From a virus: a DNA stretch of 24,413 nucleotides. Below are positions 12,609-17,955 of the stretch, in pieces. Both the position numbers and the translations under genes were made by a program. Where the stretch lies: positions 1 to 24,413 of IMG/VR virus record IMGVR_UViG_3300026304_000006, one strand, 5' to 3'. Numbering within the stretch: the first letter of the stretch is position 1; every line of letters starts with the position of its first letter. The notes under the pieces were generated by a model. The model had not been told where the DNA came from, searched no databases, and was given only the letters and a program-made list of their open reading frames with translations.

Positions 12609-13565
12609 ATGCCCGGTACTTACCCGGCTGCCCCCCCGACCCTGTCGGGTGACCTCGAGACCATATCCAGGTTCCTCAGCAGCCCGACGCAGATCCGGCG
12701 GCGGCTGAGGGACTACATCGACCTGCGGTTCGTCGCCGACCAGATCCTGACCCAGCGGTTCCGCACCAGCGGCGGCGCGGCGCTCTACGAGCTGTCCGAG
12801 CCGTTCGTGACTGACCGTGCCGTGGAGGCCGTCGGCGCCGGGGCGGAGTACCCGTACGCGAACATGCCGACCGGCACGGCGGGGATCGCGTCGGTGTCCA
12901 AGTGGGGCCAGAAGGTCCCGGTCACCGACGAGGAGATCGCCCGCAACGTGTACGCCGGGCAGACCGTCGACCGCGCGCTGCGCAAGACGGTGAACTCGAT
13001 CATCAAGCAGGTCGACGGCGTCGCCATGTCGGCGATCGCCTCGGCGGTGACCGCGTTCGTCCCGGCCTCCGGCACGGCGGGCACGACCGTCAGCAACTGG
13101 GGCTCGCCCTCGACCGGGCCGCGCATCCTGTTCGACATCCTCAACGCCAAGGCCAAGGTCTACAGCACGAACCTGGGCTACAAGCCGGACACGCTGCTGG
13201 TCGACGACCTGCACTACGCCTACATGATGTCCGACACCGCGGTCACCAACGCGCTGCGCCGCGAGGACAGCAACAACCCGATCTACACCGGCCAGATCGA
13301 GATCATCGCGGGCCTGACGATCGTGGTCTCGCCGTCCACGATCGCCGCCGTGCCGTACGTGCTGGACAGCCAGCAGCTCGGCGGGATGGCCGACGAGATG
13401 GACGCCGCCCCGGGCTACGCCATGGACCAGCTCGCGGTGCAGATCAAGTCCATCCGCGTGGACGCCAACGACAAGTGGGACCTGCAGGGCCGCCGCAAGA
13501 CGGTCCCGATCATCCAGGAGCCCGGCTCCGCCTGCTTCATCGGCGCTACCAACCAGGTCGCGTGA
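12609..13565 (+). CDS. Major capsid protein, HK97-like fold
   Basis: 318 aa. The position directly after decoration genes and before connectors, the length and the sequence all fit an HK97-fold capsid subunit. The N-terminal helix (residues 15-50) is followed by an E-loop-like segment (55-100, YELSEPFVTD, YPYANMPTG). The P-domain helix comes next (VPVTDEEIARN, then VNSIIKQVDGVAMSAIASAV), with A-domain strands including TLLVDDLHYAYMMSD and IIAGLTIVVSP. No N-terminal scaffold extension is seen, consistent with a separate scaffold. GGGAAGGAA (12591-12599) precedes ATG 12609. The next gene overlaps the TGA. Confidence 0.9.
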   Translation: MPGTYPAAPPTLSGDLETISRFLSSPTQIRRRLRDYIDLRFVADQILTQRFRTSGGAALYELSEPFVTDRAVEAVGAGAEYPYANMPTGTAGIASVSKWGQKVPVTDEEIARNVYAGQTVDRALRKTVNSIIKQVDGVAMSAIASAVTAFVPASGTAGTTVSNWGSPSTGPRILFDILNAKAKVYSTNLGYKPDTLLVDDLHYAYMMSDTAVTNALRREDSNNPIYTGQIEIIAGLTIVVSPSTIAAVPYVLDSQQLGGMADEMDAAPGYAMDQLAVQIKSIRVDANDKWDLQGRRKTVPIIQEPGSACFIGATNQVA

Positions 13566-13897
13566 TGCTGCCCTTCAAGTCGCTGGATGCCGCCGCTACG
13601 GTCGGCGCTGGCGCCCAGCGGGATCTGGAGACGGTCGCCAAGGACCACACCGCCGTCATCGTCGACACGGGAGCAGACCACAGCGTTGCCGTGTCGGCGA
13701 TCCTGGAAGGCTCGCTGGACGGCGCTACCTGGGTGCTGCTGGCGAACCTGGCCCTTGGCGCAGGCAACCCGGGGCCCGTGGTGGGGACAGCCACGGCCGG
13801 GCACTGGGTGCGCTTCGTGCGCGTCAACGGGATCACCGTCCCCTCGGGCCGGGTCCTGACCGCCTGGATCGCAACCCACGCCGACGAGGAGGACTGA
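13565..13897 (+). CDS. Small beta-rich structural protein, 110 aa
   Basis: ATG 13565 overlaps the capsid stop as TGATG; GTG 13562 is also possible. The sequence is dominated by short strands: HTAVIVDTG, VAVSAILEGSLDGATWVLL, then WVRFVRVNG and GRVLTAWIAT. It resembles the small beta-sandwich proteins (SxDGxxW motif) that recur in actinophage structural operons. Between the major capsid and connector genes it is most likely a minor virion protein or head decoration. No enzymatic motif. The stop overlaps the following ATG (TGATG). Confidence 0.75.
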   Translation: MLPFKSLDAAATVGAGAQRDLETVAKDHTAVIVDTGADHSVAVSAILEGSLDGATWVLLANLALGAGNPGPVVGTATAGHWVRFVRVNGITVPSGRVLTAWIATHADEED

Positions 13898-14373
13898 TGG
13901 CTGCCAAGCCGAAGGAGTACCAGGTCACGGCCCTGTACGTGACGTTCAAGACGCAGACCTCAGACGGCATCCGGTACGTCGGCCTGTACCAGAACGCGCC
14001 GGTCCCGGCCGACGTGCCGCAGGAGCAGCTGGATCACCACCTGAAGATGGGCCTGATCCACGAGAAGGGCTGGACGCCGCCCGACCCGGCGGACACCAGC
14101 GCGCAGCAGGCCGCCTCCTACGCGGGCGGGCTGCTCGCCACCGCCGAGGCCGACCTGGAGCGGGCACGCAAGGCCCGCGACGACGCGGCAGCCGGCGTGG
14201 AGCGGGTGAAGGCCGCCGAAGCTGAGAGAGCGAAGGCGGAAGCGGAAGCAGCGGCCGAGCAGGCCGCGGCGGAGCAGGCGGACGCCGATGCCCGGAAGGC
14301 CGCCGAAGCCGAGGAGGCCGCCCTGGCGAAGCCGTCCAGGGCCGCCGCGGCCAGGGCCGCAAAGGGAGGCTGA
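13897..14373 (+). CDS. Structural-operon protein with Ala/Glu coiled-coil tail, 158 aa
   Basis: Two parts. Residues 1-60 form a small alpha/beta region (QVTALYVTFKTQTSDGIRYVG, then VPQEQLDHHLKMGLIHEKGW). Residues 75-158 are an almost pure Ala/Glu/Lys/Arg helix with no Gly or Pro between about 92 and 142, likely an extended coiled coil. The start is coupled to the previous gene (TGATG). It has no close named family in memory. Its position between capsid and head-tail connector genes suggests a neck or capsid-interacting protein. The internal AAAGGGAGG near its end serves the next gene. Confidence 0.7.
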   Translation: MAAKPKEYQVTALYVTFKTQTSDGIRYVGLYQNAPVPADVPQEQLDHHLKMGLIHEKGWTPPDPADTSAQQAASYAGGLLATAEADLERARKARDDAAAGVERVKAAEAERAKAEAEAAAEQAAAEQADADARKAAEAEEAALAKPSRAAAARAAKGG

Positions 14374-14376
14374 TCA

Positions 14377-14868
14377 GTGGCGGAGGCGTGGGCGCCTGCC
14401 CTCGACGACGTTGCCCGGCACATCCCGCGGCGCACGCGGGACACGATGACGCCGGGCAGCGACGCGACGCTGGGCACGTTCACCGCCTCCACCACCCCCA
14501 CCGACGGCCAGGCCCAGTCGGTCATCGACGACGCCTGCTCGGCCGTGCTCGCCGCGGCAGGCCCGGTTCCGGCGACGGGGCAGCCGAACGCGCCGCTGGT
14601 GCAGCAGGCCGCCCGCACCGCCGCCGAATGGCGGGCGGCGGCCGATATCGAGATCGCCTACCCGGTGCGGGACGCCGACGTGCGGGTGTTCGACCAGCTG
14701 AACCTCCGCGCCGATGCCGCGCTGCGGACGCTGCTGAACGTGATGGCGCAGACGCAGACCGGCGCCATCGAGCCGGTGCCGCTGTGGATGAGCCCGGACC
14801 CGCCGCCGTGGGCCGACACCAGCCCCGGCTCGGGCACCCAGACCGTCCCGGGCTTCCGGGCCGGGTGA
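14377..14868 (+). CDS. Head-tail connector (adaptor) protein
   Basis: 163 aa. The opening, WAPALDDVARHIPRRT (residues 5-20), then TLGTFTASTTPT (32-43) and a long helix (QSVIDDACSAVLAAAG) are the pattern of actinophage head-tail adaptor proteins (HK97 gp6/SPP1 gp15-type). These form a ring under the portal. A second helical block (AARTAAEWRAAADIEIAYPV) follows, then a Pro-rich C-terminal tail. GTG 14377 has a strong AAAGGGAGG at 14361-14369 with seven-base spacing. The stop overlaps the next start (GTGA). Family assignment is by motif memory and order. Confidence 0.75.
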   Translation: MAEAWAPALDDVARHIPRRTRDTMTPGSDATLGTFTASTTPTDGQAQSVIDDACSAVLAAAGPVPATGQPNAPLVQQAARTAAEWRAAADIEIAYPVRDADVRVFDQLNLRADAALRTLLNVMAQTQTGAIEPVPLWMSPDPPPWADTSPGSGTQTVPGFRAG

Positions 14869-15356
14869 TCGCGATGCCCGCGCAGCAGGACATCCACGTG
14901 GTCTGGGACGAGGCCGCGGTGAAGGCGTGGACGGAGCACAGCCCGCAGTGCCAGGCCGCGCTGGCCCGCCTGGTGGCCCAGATCACGGTGACGATGAAGG
15001 CCGCCATCCCGGTCAGCAAGGTCCAGACGGTCTACGCGAACCCGGTGGTCTCCGGCCCGGGCGTGACCCGGCATCCGGGCGACCTGCCGCTGCGGCCGTC
15101 CGGTTTCCTGCGCTCCAGCGTGCATGCGCTCCGGGTGCCCGGCGGCGACATCCTGATCGGCCCGACCGCGCCCTATGCGGCCTTCGTCGATCAGGACACC
15201 CGGCCGCACATCATCCGCTCGCACGGCACCTGGCCGCTCCGCAACCGGGCCACCGGCCAGGTCTTCGGCCAGGTCGTCCATCACCCGGGCACGACCGGAC
15301 ATCACTTCATCGAGAAGGCCGCCGCGTCAGTGCAGGGGGTCCGCCTCCATGTTTGA
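14865..15356 (+). CDS. HK97 gp10-like tail-completion/neck protein
   Basis: 163 aa from GTG 14865 (ATG 14874 gives 160). The C-terminal half shows the family signature: PYAAFVDQDTRPHII, an RNRATG strand turn, then VVHHPGTTGHHFIEKAA, close to the usual YAxYVExGTxxH...HPGxxAxPFxxxA. The N-terminal half (VWDEAAVKAWTEHSPQ, then QITVTMKAAIPV) is helical. Proteins of this family (HK97 gp10, SPP1 gp16.1-like) sit at the head-tail junction. The start overlaps the previous stop as GTGA. The family assignment is reasonably sure; the exact place in the neck is inferred. Confidence 0.8.
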   Translation: MIAMPAQQDIHVVWDEAAVKAWTEHSPQCQAALARLVAQITVTMKAAIPVSKVQTVYANPVVSGPGVTRHPGDLPLRPSGFLRSSVHALRVPGGDILIGPTAPYAAFVDQDTRPHIIRSHGTWPLRNRATGQVFGQVVHHPGTTGHHFIEKAAASVQGVRLHV

Positions 15357-15525
15357 CTCCGTGATCTACCCCGGCACTGCCGGGATCATCCGGCACATCG
15401 CGCCACAAGCGTCTCTAAGCGCCTCAGCAGTCCCGCCCTCACCTGTGCCCGTGCCGGATGCTGCCCGTCAGCCTGGCGGTGGCACGCGCGCAGGCACAGG
15501 CCAGTTTGCAGGGCTGCCGTGCTAG
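15349..15525 (+). CDS. Small overlapping ORF, 58 aa (uncertain)
   Basis: Begins MFDSVIYPGTAGIIRHIAPQ, overlapping the previous gene by 8 nt and the next by 7 nt. AGGGGG lies about ten bases before ATG 15349. Third-position GC is strong for about the first 20 codons and then falls off, with a low-complexity Pro/Ala/Gly/Ser end. It may therefore be a decayed or fast-evolving gene. It fills an otherwise empty 160-bp gap in a tightly packed operon, the main reason for reporting it. It could also be the untranslated leader of the next gene. Confidence 0.4.
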   Translation: MFDSVIYPGTAGIIRHIAPQASLSASAVPPSPVPVPDAARQPGGGTRAGTGQFAGLPC

Positions 15526-15953
15526 CCGCCGAGCAGGCCGTCCGCGACTGGGTCAACAGCAAGCAGAACCTGGTCGGCACCGGCAACCCGCTGTCGATGG
15601 GCGCCTTTCTGCGGATGCAGGCCAGCCCCGGCGACGGCGCCTACGCCATCGTGCAGCGGCTGACCGGCTCGAGCGACCTGGTGGCCGAGCAGGACAGCAA
15701 CCTGTGCGCCGCGCTGATCGCGTTCAGCGTGCATTCGGCCGCCGAGGATGTCGCCGAGCGGGCCGCGGCGGCGCTCGCCTCGGCGGTCGAGCAGCTGACC
15801 GGCAGCCCGGATAAATGCGGCGGCCCGGCTGCGCCCGTCACGATCCTGGTCGCCGACAAGCTCGCCGGGCCGGTGGCGATGCCGCAGCCGCCCGACGGCG
15901 GGGAGCCGTACCGGTTCGACGTGACCGCCGAGTTCACCCTGGCCGCAATGTAG
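15519..15953 (+). CDS. Tail terminator-like protein
   Basis: 144 aa from GTG 15519. The order and motifs fit a siphovirus tail terminator/completion protein. An N-terminal helix (AAEQAVRDWVNSKQNLVG) leads to PLSMGAFLRMQASPGDGAYAIVQR, then a helix-rich middle (AAEDVAERAAAALASAVEQL), and finally a beta end (YRFDVTAEFTLAAM) that terminators use to cap the tube. The product would stop tail growth and attach the finished tail to the head. The next gene starts 15 nt later behind an AGGAGGAGC. Confidence 0.7.
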   Translation: MLAAEQAVRDWVNSKQNLVGTGNPLSMGAFLRMQASPGDGAYAIVQRLTGSSDLVAEQDSNLCAALIAFSVHSAAEDVAERAAAALASAVEQLTGSPDKCGGPAAPVTILVADKLAGPVAMPQPPDGGEPYRFDVTAEFTLAAM

Positions 15954-15968
15954 GAGGAGCAAACAGAC

Positions 15969-16328
15969 ATGGCAGCACTCGTCCAGACCGTCTGCAACCG
16001 GTCGACCGGCGCCGACATCAGCGCGTCCTCACCGGGCCTGGTCGCGGCGTCCGCGGCCGACACGTTTCCCGCCGGGCCGAACTCGTTCCTGCGGGTCAAG
16101 AACGGCAACGCCGCCCCGTGCGTGGTCACCGTCACGCCGCCCGCCGCCGGGGCGCCGCTCGGCACCACCGTGGCGCCGCTGGCGCTCCCGTCGGTGGCCG
16201 CCACGACCGGCGACCGGATCTTCGGGCCGTTCCCCGTCAACCCGTTCGCCGACGCCAACGGCAACGTCAACGTCACCTACTCGGTCACGCCGACAGTGTC
16301 GGTCGAGGCCCTGCTGATGTCGTCGTGA
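15969..16328 (+). CDS. Small beta-rich virion protein, 119 aa
   Basis: Well-started: AGGAGGAGC (15952-15960) precedes ATG 15969. The sequence is a run of strands with frequent Val, Thr, Pro and Gly: FLRVKNGNAAPCVVTVTPP, then DRIFGPFPVNPFADANGN and VNVTYSVTP. This looks like a compact beta-sandwich found in structural operons of many actinophages, often annotated only as hypothetical. Located between terminator and tail-tube genes, so a tail or head surface protein. The stop overlaps the GTG of the next gene (GTGA). Confidence 0.75.
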   Translation: MAALVQTVCNRSTGADISASSPGLVAASAADTFPAGPNSFLRVKNGNAAPCVVTVTPPAAGAPLGTTVAPLALPSVAATTGDRIFGPFPVNPFADANGNVNVTYSVTPTVSVEALLMSS

Positions 16329-16561
16329 CCGCGATGGCACCCAAGCAGGCCAAGCAGCCGCCGCCGTTCTGGATCGCTGACCGGCCGCTGCCCGTCGCCG
16401 GCGAGATGGGCCTGGAGGCCATGCACGCGCGCGCCTTCAACGAGGGCGACCGGGTGCCCCACGAGCACGTGGAGCAGTACGGCTGGCAGGACCACGTGCA
16501 CGCGCCGGGCGACCCGCCCGGGCCTGACAACCCCGGCGGCCAGCCGCCAGGCAAGGAGTGA
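16325..16561 (+). CDS. Small hypothetical tail-operon protein, 78 aa
   Basis: GTG 16325 overlaps the preceding stop. ATG 16334 gives 75 residues. Residues 12-30 (PPFWIADRPLPVAGEMG), then RVPHEHVEQYGWQDHV, then a Pro/Gly-rich disordered end. The motif VPxExVxxYGW is common in short proteins encoded near head-tail genes of actinophages, where it may bind another virion protein. It is not recognised as a named family. GAGTGAGAG before the next start overlaps its stop region. Its role is inferred from position only. Confidence 0.65.
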   Translation: MTAMAPKQAKQPPPFWIADRPLPVAGEMGLEAMHARAFNEGDRVPHEHVEQYGWQDHVHAPGDPPGPDNPGGQPPGKE

Positions 16562-16564
16562 GAG

Positions 16565-17122
16565 ATGGCAAGGGGCAACCCCGCCGCCCTGGCCCTCGGG
16601 CCTGGTTACCTGTACCTGGCGCCGCTGGGCACCGCCGAGCCCGTCGACCTGATCGCGCCGATGGCGTCAGTCAGCCTGGCCTGGGCGGGCCTCGGCTACA
16701 CCGACGGCGGGACGACGATCAACTACCAGCTGAACACCAGCCCGGTTGACGTGGCCGAGGAACTCGACCCGATCAGCAACGCCCCGGACGGGCGGACGGC
16801 GTCGGTGGACTTCGCGCTGTCGGAGATCACCGCGACGAACCTGAAGCGGGCATTCAACGGCGGCACCATCACCGGGGCCACCGGCTGCGTGTACTTCGAG
16901 CCGCCGGACCTGGGGTCGGAGCTGCGCGTGATGCTGGTCTTCGAGGCCGAGGACCACACCGAGCGGTGGATCTTCCGGCAGGCGTTCAACGCCGGGCAGG
17001 TCGCGATGGCGCGGCAGAAAGGCGCGACGAACGCGACCATCCCGGTGTCGTTCATGCTGGAGAAGCCAGCCAGCGGCCTGCGGCTGTTCCGTGCCATCAT
17101 GGCCGCACCGCAGCGGCAGTGA
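16565..17122 (+). CDS. Major tail protein (tail tube)
   Basis: 185 aa. It sits directly before the tail chaperone and tape measure, the standard order for the tube subunit. Sequence features fit. The opening GYLYLAPLGTAEP is followed by GYTDGGTTINYQLNTSPVDV, a typical tube opening with a beta strand. Next come ASVDFALSEITATNLKRAFNGGTIT (helix after strand) and RWIFRQAFNAGQVAM near the end, with LRLFRAIM as the final strand. Tube subunits polymerise as hexamers around the tape measure to conduct DNA. ATG 16565 follows the previous TGA by 3 nt. No C-terminal Ig-like domain is present. Confidence 0.85.
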   Translation: MARGNPAALALGPGYLYLAPLGTAEPVDLIAPMASVSLAWAGLGYTDGGTTINYQLNTSPVDVAEELDPISNAPDGRTASVDFALSEITATNLKRAFNGGTITGATGCVYFEPPDLGSELRVMLVFEAEDHTERWIFRQAFNAGQVAMARQKGATNATIPVSFMLEKPASGLRLFRAIMAAPQRQ

Positions 17123-17148
17123 CCTGCCGCCCTGAGCAAGGAGGCAGG
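17123..17148 (+). promoter_or_regulatory. Hairpin around the chaperone ribosome site
   Basis: CCTGCC (17123-17128) and GGCAGG (17143-17148) can pair with a 14-nt loop. The AAGGAGG ribosome site (17138-17144) for ATG 17150 lies in the loop and partly in the stem. This could lower chaperone translation relative to the tube protein. The stem is short and its significance unproven. Confidence 0.35.
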
Positions 17149-17149
17149 C

Positions 17150-17716
17150 ATGGCAGCCAAGCAGCGCGCCGGGCAGGCCAGGGCACGGCAGTCCCGCCCG
17201 GCACAGCAGGTGCCGCTGGACCCGCGGAACCGCCGCAACCTGGGCTCGTTCTCCTCGGAGAAGCCGGGAGACTACGAGCCGGACCTGAACCCGCTGGAGG
17301 GCATCGAGTTCACGCTCGATGGCGAGCGGTTCCGGTGCCTGGGCCAGATGGACATGCTCGACAAGAGCGAGCTGGCGCTGCTGGCGCTGTCCACCACGGA
17401 GATGAGGAGCCCGCAGGGCGTCGCGATGATCAGCCAGTTCCTGCAGCTCGCCTTCGGCAGCGAGGAGTACCTGCGGTTCAAATGGCACGTCCGCAGCGAG
17501 AAAACCCCCGACGAGACGGTCGTGGCCATCCTCAAGAAGATCAGCGAGGCAGTGGGCGTGGGCATCGAGGCCGAGACGGGCCGCCCTACCCGGCCGCGCT
17601 CATCCTCCTCTCGTGGGCCATCGGAGACGGACGAGCGAGTCTCACGGGTCATCTCGCTGGCCGGCGGCGACGTGACTGTGGTGGACGCGGAGGCCATGGC
17701 CGATCAGACCGGGTAG
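17150..17716 (+). CDS. Tail assembly chaperone (gpG-like)
   Basis: 188 aa. Directly after the tube gene and before the tape measure, the invariant place of the siphovirus chaperone. Residues 1-40 are basic and Pro-rich. The central region (50-130) is alpha-helical with EFTLDGERFRCLGQMDM, SELALLALSTTEM and LQLAFGSEEYLRFKWHV, which resembles the actinophage gpG fold. The C-terminal 50 residues are Ser/Arg-rich and then acidic. Third-position GC stays strong to the stop at 17714-17716. A second frame (-1) begins to look coding at the stop, so a frameshifted G-GT fusion is likely. AAGGAGG is six bases before ATG 17150. Confidence 0.8.
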   Translation: MAAKQRAGQARARQSRPAQQVPLDPRNRRNLGSFSSEKPGDYEPDLNPLEGIEFTLDGERFRCLGQMDMLDKSELALLALSTTEMRSPQGVAMISQFLQLAFGSEEYLRFKWHVRSEKTPDETVVAILKKISEAVGVGIEAETGRPTRPRSSSSRGPSETDERVSRVISLAGGDVTVVDAEAMADQTG

Positions 17717-17955
17717 CGCTGCTGCGGGGCCTGCCGCTGTGGCAGGTGTGCGACCTGGCCGAGGTGCTGTGGCGGCGGGAGCAGGAGGCGGAGGACATGC
17801 TGCACCTGCTCGCCGGGCTGGGCGGCGGCGAGGACTACGAGACACCCGCCGACCGGATCGCGGACGCGCTCGAGACGGCAGGCCCGGCCCGCGACCCGGA
17901 GGCCCGGCGCGCCGAGGTGGCCCGGTTCACGCTGATCGCCGGGGGTGACGGGTGA
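17716..17955 (+). CDS. Chaperone frameshift extension (gpGT-like), -1 frame
   Basis: About 79 codons in the -1 frame relative to the preceding gene, starting ALLRGLPLWQVCDLAEVLW. The ordered sequence and the strong third-position GC from here to the stop indicate a coding frame, with helices RREQEAEDMLHLLAGL and DPEARRAEVARFTLI. No ATG or properly placed Shine-Dalgarno exists; GTG 17746 is the first plausible start and would lose a conserved-looking start. As in most siphoviruses, it is probably made as a fusion by ribosomal -1 frameshift near 17690-17713. No classic XXXYYYZ slippery heptamer is visible there, which is odd. The stop overlaps the tape-measure GTG. Confidence 0.6.
   Translation, partial: ALLRGLPLWQVCDLAEVLWRREQEAEDMLHLLAGLGGGEDYETPADRIADALETAGPARDPEARRAEVARFTLIAGGDG

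Noticed and set aside
11913-13214. Minus-strand open frame opposite decoration and capsid genes
   Set aside because: Shadow spanning two genes and their gap, with no family motif.
12902-13564. Upstream extension of the 110-aa gene frame through the capsid gene
   Set aside because: The upstream translation is Arg/Gly/Pro noise in the capsid shadow frame. The ordered part begins at ATG 13565 at the capsid stop.
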